Source: Candidatus Dormiibacterota bacterium
Lineage (GTDB): Bacteria > Chloroflexota > Dormibacteria > Aeolococcales > Aeolococcaceae
Assembly: GCA_003153505.1 (NCBI GenBank)
Contig: PLZA01000069.1
Span: 1 to 64,000, forward strand
DNA: 64,000 bases
Reading direction: 5' to 3'
Shown piece after piece: positions 1 to 7,982 of this stretch; positions within the stretch are counted from its first letter, which is position 1; the number at the start of each line of letters is the position of its first letter. The position numbers and the translations under genes are program-made. The notes beneath the pieces are model-generated. The model was not told the origin of the DNA, made no database searches, and was given only the letters and a program-made list of their open reading frames with translations.

Positions 1-51
1 AGGACCGACGCGCGACCGAACTGCCGATACCTACCGAAAAGGAGGTCCACC

Positions 52-327
52 ATGGCTGGCCCGGACCGGGAATCTGAAGCCGTCCCGGCGGACGAGGATG
101 AGCACACCCATGAGGGAACGTTTGCCTCCTGAGAGGAGACCATCACGCATCATCCAGAGCGTCCGGAAGAGCAAGGGGACTTCGCCGAAGGCGAAGAGCA
201 GCATCACGAGACCCACCAGGGCAGTTTCGCCGAGGGTCACGAGGAATCCGACCATCACCCCGAGCGCCCCGAGAACAAGGGCGATTTCGCCACGGGCGAA
301 GAGGAAGAGCACCCACATTCGGCCTAG
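52..327 (+). pseudogene. Acidic/His-rich repeat protein gene broken by in-frame TGA
   Basis: A near-perfect ribosome binding site (AAAGGAGGTCCACC) precedes the ATG at 52. The frame stays meaningful to a TAG at 325-327 but has a TGA at 130-132, codon 27. The 91-codon frame contains four repeats of about 17 residues, each with a His-rich start and a core like GDFAEGEE: GTFAS(stop)EE, GDFAEGEE, GSFAEGHEE and GDFATGEEEE. The stop falls exactly where the other copies have Gly, so one GGA-to-TGA change explains it. As written the product would be only 26 residues. The function is unknown; the composition suggests a disordered acidic or metal-binding protein. Selenocysteine is unlikely because the expected residue is Gly. 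Confidence 0.7.
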
Positions 328-410
328 CGCGCGAGCGCTGCCGGTTGATCGATGGTTCGGAGTGAGCCGCTGCGGCCGCTCCACGATGGAGAGCAACGTG
401 GGAGTCGTCG

Positions 411-1961
411 ATGAGCTCGCTCGAGGCTGACGTCCTCGTCATCGGGGGAGGGTCGACGGGCGCCGGCGTCGCACGAGACGCGGCCCTGCGCGGCTTCTCG
501 ACAATCCTGGTGGAGCGCCGTGATCTCGCGGACGGGACCACCGGTCGCTTTCACGGCCTGCTCCACTCGGGGGGCCGCTACGCGGTCAAGGACCCGTCGG
601 CCGCACGCGAATGCATCGCCGAGAACCGCATCCTCCGCGTGACCGCCGCCGATTGTGTCGAGGACACCGGCGGGCTCTTCGTATCGACGCCGTGGGACGA
701 CCCGGAATACGGCGACCAGTTCCTCGAGGGCTGCAGGGCGACGGACGTTCCCGCCGAGGAGATACCGGTTGCGGAGGCGCTCCGCCGCGAGCCACGGGTC
801 AACCCCGACATCCGGCGCGCGTTCCTCGTCCCCGACGCGGCGCTCGACCCGTGGAAGCTGGTCTGGGGCTGCGCACGATCGGCAGAGGCGCACGGTGCTC
901 GCATCCTCCCCTACCACCGCGTCCTCGACCTCGAGATGGACGGTGAGCGGGTGGTCGGGGCTCACGTCCGGAGCGAACGCAGTGGTGAGGAGTTCGGCAT
1001 TCATGCCACTGTTGTCATCAACGCGGCAGGCGCATGGGCCGGACAGATCGCCGACCTCGCTCATTGCACCGTCAACGTCCGTGCCGGGATGGGGCTGATG
1101 ATCGCGATGAACCATCGCCTCGTGCACATGTGCGTCAACCGATGCAAGCGGCCCTCGGACGGCGACATCCTGCTGCCGTTGCGCACCGCCTGCGTCATCG
1201 GGACCACCGACGTGTTCGTCCCGGATCCCGACCAGACCGAGATCCGCCAGGAGGACATCGACCTGCTCCTCGACGAGGGCGAGAAGCTCGTGCCCGGCTT
1301 CCGTCAGGCGCGGGCGCTGCACGCGTGGGCGGGCGTCCGCCCGCTGTTCGAGGACACAGCGAAAGTTGCGGAGACTCGCGATGTCACCCGCTCGCATGCC
1401 CTGCTCGACCACTCGTCGCGCGAAGGCGTCGCCGGCTTCCTCACCATCACCGGCGGCAAGACCACCACCTTCCGCCTCATGGCGGAAGCCGCTGTCGATG
1501 CGGCGTGTGAGCAGCTCGGTGGGCCGCGCCCGTGCAGGACGGCCGAGGTGCCGCTCGCGGGTTCCGAGAGCCACGAGCTGTACCAGATCAGCCACCGGCT
1601 GGCCGCTCGCGAGCCCGTCCCGCAGGCCGAGGAGATCATCTGCGAGTGTGAGTTGATCACCAGGTCGCGGCTCGAGGAGGCGATCAAACAACGCGACACT
1701 ACGAGTCTCGACGACATTCGGCGTTTGCTGAGGCTGGCGATGGGGCCGTGTCAGGGTGGGTTCTGCATCTACCGGGCAACCGGCATTCTGCACCAGGGGG
1801 GGCAGGTCGACCAGGCGGGTGCAAATCAGACGCTGCTCGACTTTCTCGAGGAGCGATGGAAGGGGGTTCATCCCATCCTGCACGGCGACCAGCTTCGGCA
1901 GGCACGGCTCGACGACTGGATCTTCCAGGGCATCCTCGACGTGGAGCACCTGCCGGTATGA
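411..1961 (+). CDS. glpA: Anaerobic glycerol-3-phosphate dehydrogenase, FAD subunit A
   Basis: This 516-residue subunit oxidises sn-glycerol-3-phosphate to dihydroxyacetone phosphate and passes electrons through GlpB/GlpC to the quinone pool. An FAD-binding Rossmann motif is at the N-terminus (VIGGGSTGAGVARDAAL, residues 10-26). A DAO-type fold follows, including FLTITGGKTTTFRLMAEA near residue 345. The C-terminal BFD-like [2Fe-2S] domain has CEC near residue 412 and GPCQGGFC near residue 447, as in GlpA but not in aerobic GlpD. The start at 411 has GGGAG six bases upstream. Its stop overlaps the glpB start in ATGA, so glpABC is a translationally coupled operon. Confidence 0.93.
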   Translation: MSSLEADVLVIGGGSTGAGVARDAALRGFSTILVERRDLADGTTGRFHGLLHSGGRYAVKDPSAARECIAENRILRVTAADCVEDTGGLFVSTPWDDPEYGDQFLEGCRATDVPAEEIPVAEALRREPRVNPDIRRAFLVPDAALDPWKLVWGCARSAEAHGARILPYHRVLDLEMDGERVVGAHVRSERSGEEFGIHATVVINAAGAWAGQIADLAHCTVNVRAGMGLMIAMNHRLVHMCVNRCKRPSDGDILLPLRTACVIGTTDVFVPDPDQTEIRQEDIDLLLDEGEKLVPGFRQARALHAWAGVRPLFEDTAKVAETRDVTRSHALLDHSSREGVAGFLTITGGKTTTFRLMAEAAVDAACEQLGGPRPCRTAEVPLAGSESHELYQISHRLAAREPVPQAEEIICECELITRSRLEEAIKQRDTTSLDDIRRLLRLAMGPCQGGFCIYRATGILHQGGQVDQAGANQTLLDFLEERWKGVHPILHGDQLRQARLDDWIFQGILDVEHLPV

Positions 1962-3241
1962 GCTACGACACCGTCGTCGTTGGCGCCGGTCTCGCAGGTC
2001 TCACCGCGGCGCTTCGCCTGACCGAGCATGGTCAGCGCGTGCTGGTCGTCGCCCGAGGCGTGGGTGCGACGCACCTTGCTCCCGCGACCGTGGACGTGCT
2101 CGGGTACCTTGGGGATGCTCGCGTCGAGAATCCGGCCAGCTCCGTGGCGACGCTGGTCGCGAGCTCGCGCGACCATCCCTACGGACATATCTCCGCTGAT
2201 CAACTCGCCGCGGCACTCGACTGGTTCACGACACGCGCCGGCGCGCTGAGCTATGTGGGCGGCGTCGAGGAGAACCTGCTCCTGCCGACGGCGCTCGGGG
2301 TGCCCAAGCCTTCGGCGCTTGCTCCACGCACGATGTCCGGCGGCGATCTCCGGGCGGGGGGCCGCTTCGTGTTTGTCGGTTTCAAGGGTTTCAAGGATTT
2401 CCACCCGACTTTGATCGCGGACAACCTCGCGCGTGCCCGTCTTCCCGCGCCGGTCGCTGCACGTGCACTGGAGCTCGAGCTGCCGGCCGGCCGCCGCGTC
2501 GATATGAGTGGCCGTGTGATCGCCGGACAGTTCGACACCGAGAACCTGAGTGAGTGGCTGATCACCGCTCTCCAGAACCGAGTCGAGCCTGACGAGCACA
2601 TCGGCGTGCCGGCGGTGCTCGGTCTGCGCAGGGCCGATGAGACGTGGCAGAAGCTCGAAACGCGGCTGGGTCGAAAGGTCTTCGAAGTCGCGACGCTGCC
2701 ACCGTCGATACCCGGCATCCGCCTCTTCGACGCGCTCGCAAGCGCACTGCGGGCTTCCGGGACGCGCATCGTGCTCGGCGTCAGGGCGGTGGGCGCGCGC
2801 ACCAACGGCGGACGCATTGAGGCTGTTGACGTGGCCAACGCCACGGGCACGGTCTCGCACCGCACGGATGCGATGGTGCTTGCATCCGGCGGATTCGCGA
2901 GCGGCGGGCTGGAACTCGATTCGTTCGGAGCGACACGTGAAACCGTGTTCGATCTGCCGTTGATCGGGATGCCGGAAACCGATCGCGTTCGTTTCGCACC
3001 CGGATACTTCGACGCGCAGCCGCTTTCCGCCGCTGGGGTCGGCACTGACGATCAGTTCAGACCGGTCGATGCCAGCGGACGCCCCGTCTACACGAACCTG
3101 CACGCCGCAGGGGCAATTCTCGGCGGTGCGGTTCCATGGAAGGAGAAGTCGGGCACGGGGATCAGTGTCGCCACCGGATACGCGGCCGCTGGGGCCATCC
3201 TCGCGCCGGCGGCTCAGGCGGTCTCGGAGGCGGTGCGATGA
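1958..3241 (+). CDS. glpB: Anaerobic glycerol-3-phosphate dehydrogenase subunit B
   Basis: GlpB is the second flavoprotein subunit of the anaerobic glycerol-3-phosphate dehydrogenase. The 427-residue length matches the family (about 420). The N-terminus has a dinucleotide-binding motif (DTVVVGAGLAGLTAALRL). The C-terminal part ends with a flavoprotein segment (GGAVPWKEKSGTGISVATGY). The start at 1958 was chosen because its ATG overlaps the glpA stop as ATGA and the Rossmann motif follows after three residues; the open frame upstream lies inside glpA and is not expected to be translated. The stop overlaps the glpC start in the same way. Cofactor and partner assignments come from the family and the A-B-C gene order. 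Confidence 0.9.
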   Translation: MSYDTVVVGAGLAGLTAALRLTEHGQRVLVVARGVGATHLAPATVDVLGYLGDARVENPASSVATLVASSRDHPYGHISADQLAAALDWFTTRAGALSYVGGVEENLLLPTALGVPKPSALAPRTMSGGDLRAGGRFVFVGFKGFKDFHPTLIADNLARARLPAPVAARALELELPAGRRVDMSGRVIAGQFDTENLSEWLITALQNRVEPDEHIGVPAVLGLRRADETWQKLETRLGRKVFEVATLPPSIPGIRLFDALASALRASGTRIVLGVRAVGARTNGGRIEAVDVANATGTVSHRTDAMVLASGGFASGGLELDSFGATRETVFDLPLIGMPETDRVRFAPGYFDAQPLSAAGVGTDDQFRPVDASGRPVYTNLHAAGAILGGAVPWKEKSGTGISVATGYAAAGAILAPAAQAVSEAVR

Positions 3242-4536
3242 ACGACCTCATCCGCGACTCGCTCGATCACTGCGTCAAGTGCACGATCTGCGAGACGCAC
3301 TGTCCCGTATCCCAGGTGACCCCGCTGTTCCCCGGGCCGAAGTATGTCGGCCCGCAGGCGGAGCGGTATCGCGGCGCGGGACCCTCCTCCGATGCATCGG
3401 TCGACTACTGCTCGGGATGCGGGATCTGCACGCAGGTGTGCCCCCAGGACGTGAAGATCGCTGAGATCAACTCGCGAGCGCGCGCGAAGCTCTGGGAAAA
3501 GCGGGGCGTGCCGCTTCGCAATCAGATGATCGCCCGGCCAACCGTCATCGGACGGTTGGGGACCCCGGTCGCGCCCCTGGCCAACTGGGCGCTCCACAAT
3601 CGCGCGGTTCGCGGGATGGTGCAGAGCATGATCGGTATCCATCGCGATGCGCCAATGCCGAGCTTCGCCGGCAAGACGTTTCAGCGGCGGTCACGCAGCC
3701 ACCACGGACCCACGGATGCACCGGCGGTCGTGTACTTCCACGGTTGCGGCACCAACTATTACGAACCGGTTCTCGGCGAGATGATGGTCGCGGTCCTCGA
3801 ACACAACGGGTTCCGGGTGATCGTTCCCCAGCAGGACTGCTGCGGTCTTCCCCTGCAGTCGAACGGCAATTTCCCGGCGGCACGCACCTATGTGCGACGC
3901 CTCGTCGACCGTCTGGTCCCGCACGCGCGCGCGGGACTGCCCATCGTGTCGAACTCAACGAGCTGTGGCCTCATGTTGAAGCGAGAGGCGCACGAGATCC
4001 TCGGCATCGAGGACGAGGACCTCAAGCTCGTGAGCGAGTCGATGTACGACGTGTGCGAATTCCTGCTCCGCCTTCACGAGCGTGGAGCGCTGCGCACCGA
4101 CTTCGGCTCATTGCCGTTGACGGTTCCCTACCACGCTCCCTGTCAGCAACGCGGCCACGGTATCGGCAAGCCGGCACTCGATCTTCTTGCGCTCGTCCCG
4201 GATCTCGACATGATCGAACTCGATGTCGACTGCTGCGGCATCGCCGGGACCTACGGACTCAAGAAGGAGAAGTACGAGATCGCGATGGCGGTTGGCAAAC
4301 GCCTCTTCGATGACATCACCGCCACCGGATCCGACCTTGCCGCCTGCGACAGCGAGACATGCCGCTGGCAGATCGCCCACGGTACCGGCGTGACGGCGGT
4401 GCATCCGATCGAGCTCCTCTATCGAGCGTATGGGCTCGGTGCTTCGGATCCGGCCGGTAAGCACGGAACGCGACCGCTCGCCGCTGTCGCTGCAGGCCCG
4501 GGCACCTCCGAACGGGACACAGGCAGTCATGACTGA
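3238..4536 (+). CDS. glpC: Anaerobic glycerol-3-phosphate dehydrogenase, iron-sulfur subunit C
   Basis: GlpC anchors the GlpAB dimer to the membrane and relays electrons to menaquinone. The 432-residue protein has two N-terminal [4Fe-4S] motifs (CVKCTICETHCP near residue 12, CSGCGICTQVCP near residue 58). It also has two CCG domains of the heterodisulfide-reductase type, with QQDCCGLP and DVDCCGIAGTYG. The C-terminal 30 residues, rich in Gly, Ala and Asp, extend beyond the usual family end of about 396 residues. The ATG overlaps the glpB stop (ATGA). The stop lies within the first codons of the next small gene at 4529. No glpF, glpK or glpR homologue is visible nearby. Confidence 0.92.
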   Translation: MNDLIRDSLDHCVKCTICETHCPVSQVTPLFPGPKYVGPQAERYRGAGPSSDASVDYCSGCGICTQVCPQDVKIAEINSRARAKLWEKRGVPLRNQMIARPTVIGRLGTPVAPLANWALHNRAVRGMVQSMIGIHRDAPMPSFAGKTFQRRSRSHHGPTDAPAVVYFHGCGTNYYEPVLGEMMVAVLEHNGFRVIVPQQDCCGLPLQSNGNFPAARTYVRRLVDRLVPHARAGLPIVSNSTSCGLMLKREAHEILGIEDEDLKLVSESMYDVCEFLLRLHERGALRTDFGSLPLTVPYHAPCQQRGHGIGKPALDLLALVPDLDMIELDVDCCGIAGTYGLKKEKYEIAMAVGKRLFDDITATGSDLAACDSETCRWQIAHGTGVTAVHPIELLYRAYGLGASDPAGKHGTRPLAAVAAGPGTSERDTGSHD

Positions 4537-4756
4537 AGATCACGCGTGGGGAGACGTGTTTGATCGCTCGCCGAGCGGCCAACTGTTTCTGCGCGTGGGT
4601 GATGGCGTGCTGATGCGCAGTGACCGTGGAACGTGGCTCATCGACCTGAAGATTCCATCCAAGGGCGGCCACCATCACCTGCAAGTCCCGATCGGCAAGC
4701 ATCGCACGATCGATCGTCTTGCCCATGAGCTCCGCCGAGGTGATGAGTCGCCCTAG
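4529..4756 (+). CDS. Small unknown protein coupled to glpC
   Basis: This 75-residue protein starts inside the end of glpC (ATG at 4529, eight bases before the end of the glpC stop), so it is probably the last gene of the operon. I do not recognise the family. It is polar, with a short beta-like stretch (QLFLRVGDGVLMRSDRGTW) and a His/Lys-rich segment (GGHHHLQVPIGKHR). It has no signal peptide, Cys pair or membrane segment. Its role with the glycerol-3-phosphate dehydrogenase is only suggested by position. Confidence 0.6.
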   Translation: MTEDHAWGDVFDRSPSGQLFLRVGDGVLMRSDRGTWLIDLKIPSKGGHHHLQVPIGKHRTIDRLAHELRRGDESP

Positions 4757-5032
4757 AGGGGTACCAACTCGAGCCCCTGCTGCTGCTGGCTCTGCGATGA
4801 CGCACACGGTGAGCCCAATTCCACGATCACAGCTCGCAGTACCCTGCACCGGCCGATCGTTGCGAGGTTCCCGACCTGCTGAAGGCAGCGACCCGCTCAC
4901 AGCTTGGGGCGCACCCGAGTATCAGTCATGTCACTTGAGTGCCCCGACAGGCAATCGCCCATGGGAGTTGCCGACCTCTGCTACATGCGCCCGCGGTTGA
5001 GCCCGAGACGCGTGCGACGGTCGACTAGCCGC

Positions 5033-5056
5033 GTTCGGGAATCTAACCTCCCGAAC
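5033..5056. repeat. Perfect 8-bp inverted repeat at a gene end
   Basis: GTTCGGGA (5033-5040) and TCCCGAAC (5049-5056) form a perfect stem with an 8-base loop. The TAG stop of the minus-strand gene starting at 5414 lies in the loop (5043-5045). It could be a termination or RNA-stability hairpin, but there is no T-run on either side. Confidence 0.4.
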
Positions 5057-5414
5057 ACCACCGGCATTTCGCTTGCTCGGGCTCGTCGGGGTGCTCGACA
5101 TGTATGCGGTCGAGGGGAGGGAAGACCGTCCGATGCAGGATGGGTATGCTGACGCCGAGGATTTTCGAACTATCCTGCTTGCGGGTTACTTGCCCGGCAT
5201 ACAGAACATAGGTCGGCGGGTCTGGATCATGTACCCACACCGGCTGACCGATCACCACCGACGCGAAGTCCTCGGGTCGCATCGCTACCAAGCGTAGCCC
5301 GTCAGCCGGCTGGAGGTTACCTCCAGCCGAGCAATTCAGCGCCGGAACTTGAGCCGCGTCGAGTCGAGCCCACGAACTGGCGGCAAGGCTTCGGAGGACG
5401 GCACAGTCGGCCAC
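5043..5414 (-). CDS. Unknown small protein with C-terminal CxxC
   Basis: Up to 123 residues from a GTG at 5414; an ATG at 5282 would give 79 residues, and neither start has a clear ribosome binding site. The second half is convincingly protein-like (FASVVIGQPVWVHDP, YVLYAGQVTRK, LGVSIPILHRTVFPPLD) and the protein ends in CRWCSGG. I do not recognise the family. It sits with two other minus-strand small genes (5456-5704 and 5805-6155). A strong hairpin at 5307-5329 falls inside the longer version or in the leader of the shorter one. Confidence 0.45.
   Translation of the reverse strand: MADCAVLRSLAASSWARLDAAQVPALNCSAGGNLQPADGLRLVAMRPEDFASVVIGQPVWVHDPDPPTYVLYAGQVTRKQDSSKILGVSIPILHRTVFPPLDRIHVEHPDEPEQAKCRWCSGG
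5307..5329. repeat. 10-bp inverted repeat hairpin
   Basis: CGGCTGGAGG (5307-5316) and CCTCCAGCCG (5320-5329) are exact inverted copies separated by TTA, giving a very stable GC-rich hairpin. It lies just upstream of the ATG at 5282 on the minus strand. It could be a leader structure for that gene or a processing site. No T-run follows, so a Rho-independent terminator is unlikely. Confidence 0.5.
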
Positions 5415-5455
5415 CCTGGCGTAACACTTTCACCCCAGAGCCGGGAACGTGGGCT

Positions 5456-5704
5456 TCAGGCAGAGAAGTCCCGTGAGCCTGGTAGGTCTGGTAATTCGAG
5501 CTTGGCAACGCAGGCGCGACAACAGAGCTTCCCCGACAGCAGCACGAATGCCGGTGGTGGATCGGTGGCCATCGCCACGCGTGCGCCGCAAGAGTCGCAT
5601 TGCCCACCCAGGCGTTCCAGCAGATCGGCCTCTTCCGCCATGGTGATCACCATCCAGTCGTTCGGACCATCGCCTGTCCGCACATAGTTGCGCACCCTAG
5701 GCAC
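5456..5704 (-). CDS. Small zinc-ribbon-like protein
   Basis: This 82-residue protein starts at a GTG with AAGGA eight bases upstream on the minus strand. It carries two Cys pairs, CDSCG and CCRAC, separated by about 22 residues (near residues 36-39 and 61-65), consistent with one four-cysteine zinc ribbon. It also has an acidic helix (MAEEADLLERLGG). The family was not recognised. It is probably cytosolic and may bind nucleic acid or protein, which is an inference from the zinc-ribbon layout only. Confidence 0.55.
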   Translation of the reverse strand: MPRVRNYVRTGDGPNDWMVITMAEEADLLERLGGQCDSCGARVAMATDPPPAFVLLSGKLCCRACVAKLELPDLPGSRDFSA

Positions 5705-5804
5705 TGGCTGATCCTTCTGACTCGTCCACGACGCCGATCCTCAGAGTTTGCGCTCGAACTGCGATTGACGCAAACGAGGTTGAGCAGACTGAACGGATTG
5801 CACG

Positions 5805-6155
5805 TCAGCAGGTGACGTGAAGAATGGCGTTGGTGTCTTTGGCGTCGGTGCCGAGAAGGTCGATCGCCCGCTTGGTCGGCAGGGTCACCAGCTCGATGTC
5901 GCGGCGACGAGCCTCAGCCTGGACCGAGTCCATGACCGGCAGAGCGCCGGCTGCGCCGGTGCCAATTACCAGCCGACGGCAGCGCCAGGGAATCTTCTCC
6001 TCGGCTGACAGCGGCGTGTGTCCATAGCTCACGCGGTGACGCCTCGACGCGCCCTTCCGGCGCTTGCGGATCTGGCCTCGATCGATAACCACGTCGTGGG
6101 CGTACGTCCGGCCGTCGATCTGGATGGAGCCGAATGAGAAGTTTTCGATTCGCAC
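5805..6155 (-). CDS. Mth938-like domain protein
   Basis: This 116-residue protein matches the Mth938-like fold (COG1504, DUF498 type) of unknown biochemical role. Features are an N-terminal strand pair (FSFGSIQIDGRTY), a DVVID stretch, the core LVIGTGAAGALPVMD, and a C-terminal region (IELVTLPTKRAIDLLG) with a conserved late Asn. The GTG at 6155 was chosen because GAGG lies directly upstream and homologous sequence begins at once; the longer open frame to 6227 adds residues that do not look related. Confidence 0.75.
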   Translation of the reverse strand: MRIENFSFGSIQIDGRTYAHDVVIDRGQIRKRRKGASRRHRVSYGHTPLSAEEKIPWRCRRLVIGTGAAGALPVMDSVQAEARRRDIELVTLPTKRAIDLLGTDAKDTNAILHVTC

Positions 6156-6440
6156 TTGATCCTCGCGTTCAACGTACTCGTTTGCCTCGACGATCGGCAC
6201 CGCCGCGCCCACACGGGCCGGTCGCAATTCGACCCGAAAACGACCCTAAACCGAGGCGATTCCGCGCCATCGACCGGACGTCCGGTCGTGTCGGCGACGC
6301 GCCCGATCCCCAAGGCGAGCGGTACCCCCAAGGATCAAAGGCCGTCGCTATGCCGCCATGCGAGGGATCCGTCGCGCACCCCAGCGTGCAATTAACACGG
6401 GTCACCTCGGACTGCACATATTGCTAAGATTGACGCGTCT

Positions 6441-6546
6441 GGAAGGTGGTCATCGCGGAAGGGGAGATCCGCGCGACCCTAGTTAGCCAACTCCTAACCT
6501 TCCTGAACTCGAGACCCCCTGGCAACGCGTCGGGGGTCTCTTCTTG
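6441..6546 (+). ncRNA. Candidate structured small RNA with terminator
   Basis: No convincing coding frame spans 6240-6700. The sequence can fold into nested helices: GGAAGGT (6441-6447) with ACCTTCC (6497-6503), GGTC (6448-6451) with GACC (6475-6478), and CGCGGA (6454-6459) with TCCGCG (6468-6473) capped by AGGGGAGA. A terminator-like hairpin follows directly. The layout suggests a short plus-strand RNA. The pairing was found by eye and no known RNA family was recognised. Confidence 0.4.
6511..6546 (+). terminator. Rho-independent terminator
   Basis: A perfect 9-bp stem, GAGACCCCC (6511-6519) with GGGGGTCTC (6532-6540), is followed by TTCTTGTT. The T-rich side indicates a plus-strand transcript. 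No plus-strand protein gene precedes it, which supports an RNA gene upstream. Confidence 0.65.
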
Positions 6547-6725
6547 TTCGCAAGTCCCCGAACCCGAGCCCCTGAGCGTGCAGCGGTAGACGCGGGCGAG
6601 CTTGCGGCGGCGGTCCCTTCCGGTTTGAAATCTACAGCGGGTGGCCAGAGTCTGAGTGGTGGGCCCGGGTAGCGCTAGGCGGGCGTCCCCCCCGCACCAC
6701 ATCCCTGCGGGGATTTATGCCCTGG

Positions 6726-6780
6726 CGGGGTGCGCTCCCGGCTCATCGCCTCCGCTACTCGGAGGCGGTCGTTCACCCCG
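6726..6780. other. Nested inverted repeats, possible structured RNA
   Basis: CGGGGTG (6726-6732) pairs with CACCCCG (6774-6780), enclosing a perfect 8-bp hairpin CGCCTCCG (6747-6754) / CGGAGGCG (6760-6767) with loop CTACT. The element overlaps the end of the small minus-strand gene at 6773-6964 and could act as its terminator, but no T-run is present. Confidence 0.35.
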
Positions 6781-6964
6781 TCCGGTCAGCGAACAGGTGA
6801 CGTCGACCCGCCGCCATCTTCGCCACCGTGGCGCGGGCATCGTGACGCCCGATCAGTGGCTCCAGCCAATCCACGAGTAGGTCAGTCGTCACCTCGATCG
6901 GCGCCATGAGCCATCGATGGTTCGCGGTTTCGTTGCCGCTTTCGTCAAACAACCTGAGTCCCAC
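6773..6964 (-). CDS. Small unknown protein
   Basis: This 63-residue protein starts at a GTG at 6964, with an in-frame TGA five codons upstream fixing the 5' limit. The sequence is protein-like (IEVTTDLLVDWLEPLIGRH, then ATVAKMAAGRRHLF) with a mixed helix pattern and no membrane segment. No family was recognised. The ribosome binding site is weak (GAG directly before the start). Confidence 0.35.
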   Translation of the reverse strand: MGLRLFDESGNETANHRWLMAPIEVTTDLLVDWLEPLIGRHDARATVAKMAAGRRHLFADRTG

Positions 6965-7268
6965 CTCGGAGGGTGCTCATGGAACTCGAGCGAGTGGTGG
7001 TAGGGCGGCCCAGGTCAGTCTCAGCCGCGAGGGCCTCCCAGATCGTAAATAGGCAGGTCCGTTTCAAGAGCGCCGCGCGCTCGCAACAGACACAGGACTA
7101 GCGCCCGCTGAGGTTGATTGCAACATCGCCGTCCTCGGCAACTCGAGGTCGACATCGCGGCCAACTGACCTAGCAACCCAATCCTCTCCGGAGGGTCGTC
7201 GCCATCCGGGTGCGGCGTGGCGGCACTCCTTCGCTTTCACCCGCAACAATGGAGCACCATGACCACCT
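6965..7268. other. Intergenic stretch without a supported gene
   Basis: About 300 bases without a convincing reading frame. The only open frame (7064-7249, minus strand) is Arg- and Ser-rich, as expected for an antisense reading of GC-rich DNA. No repeat or clear promoter was seen. Confidence 0.5.
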
Positions 7269-7547
7269 ATGACGCGAGAGAGGCAAGGTGCGGCCGCGAG
7301 CAGTGACCCGGAAGACCGCGAGGCCCGGCTGCGTCAAGAGATCGAGGCCGATGGTGAACGGTTGGTGAGACGCGAGGACGGATTCTATGAGGTCATCACT
7401 GCCGACGGGGAGACCCTCTCGTCACACGGGTGGCGCGTCCGAAACTGGCAGCGGAATGACCGCGACGGTGAGGCCGTCAGCCCGTATCCGGGGCTCACCC
7501 TCGACGACGTCGAGCACTGGCTGCATGGGGAGAACATGACGTCATGA
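7269..7547 (+). CDS. Small acidic unknown protein
   Basis: A 92-residue polar protein, rich in Glu, Arg and Asp, with a coherent beta-type core (RREDGFYEVITADGETL) and a C-terminal helix (TLDDVEHWLHGENM). I do not recognise the family. GGAG lies 14 bases before the ATG; a closer ATG at 7259 opens only a 15-codon frame that overlaps the start. It is probably cytosolic. Confidence 0.55.
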   Translation: MTRERQGAAASSDPEDREARLRQEIEADGERLVRREDGFYEVITADGETLSSHGWRVRNWQRNDRDGEAVSPYPGLTLDDVEHWLHGENMTS

Positions 7548-7703
7548 CGCGATCTTTGACCAGCTGCCTTGTACTGCGCCCGCCTTGTCCGCTGACGGCC
7601 GGGCAATCCAACATCGGCGCGTCGCTCACCGCGTCCGCAACATCATGATCGGGCGAGCGATGGCTCGCGGCGGGATCTGGCGTCGCCTGTGGGGGCGCTG
7701 GTA

Positions 7704-7910
7704 ATGCCCTACTTCATTCAGATTTCGTCGAACCATTACAACATCGCGACCATCGAGCGCATCGACGAGGCAGTTGATCTAGGTGGTTGCACGCTCGTCT
7801 TTAGAAACGGCGATAAGGTGCGCGTCGAAGAGGACGTGCGCCAGGTTATCGACGGTCTCGCTCAGGCGGAAGCAGGGCGAACGGTGGTCCTCACCTCGCC
7901 GCAGCCGTAG
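7704..7910 (+). CDS. Small unknown protein
   Basis: A 68-residue protein beginning MPYFIQISSNHYN, with alternating beta-like segments (TIERIDEAVDLGGCTLVF, GDKVRVEEDVRQVIDGL). The ATG at 7704 is preferred over the GTG at 7689 because the protein-like sequence starts there. No family was recognised. A terminator hairpin at 7950-7982 ends the unit. Confidence 0.6.
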   Translation: MPYFIQISSNHYNIATIERIDEAVDLGGCTLVFRNGDKVRVEEDVRQVIDGLAQAEAGRTVVLTSPQP

Positions 7911-7949
7911 AGCGGCAGCCCGGAAGCTGAAACCCTAAATCCCTTCCTG

Positions 7950-7982
7950 AGACCCCTGGGCCGCCAGCCGGGGGTCTTTCTC
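7950..7982 (+). terminator. Rho-independent terminator
   Basis: AGACCCC (7950-7956) pairs with GGGGTCT (7971-7977), followed by TTCTC. It lies 40 bases after the gene ending at 7910. It shares the lead-in CTTCCTGA and the GACCCC/GGGGTC stem with the terminator at 6511-6546. Confidence 0.6.

Noticed and set aside
130-132. Selenocysteine or recoded TGA in the first gene
   Set aside because: The equivalent residue in the other three repeats is Gly, not Cys; other genes here end in TGA, and no hairpin of the bacterial selenocysteine type was evident directly downstream.
324-1949. A 541-codon open frame on the minus strand opposite glpA
   Set aside because: Its translation is Arg/Asp/Val-rich and matches no family, while the plus strand encodes a complete GlpA with all motifs. 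Long antisense frames are common in GC-rich DNA.
6424-6702. A 92-codon minus-strand frame
   Set aside because: It runs through a strong plus-strand terminator and nested stems and has unusual Arg/Thr-rich composition.
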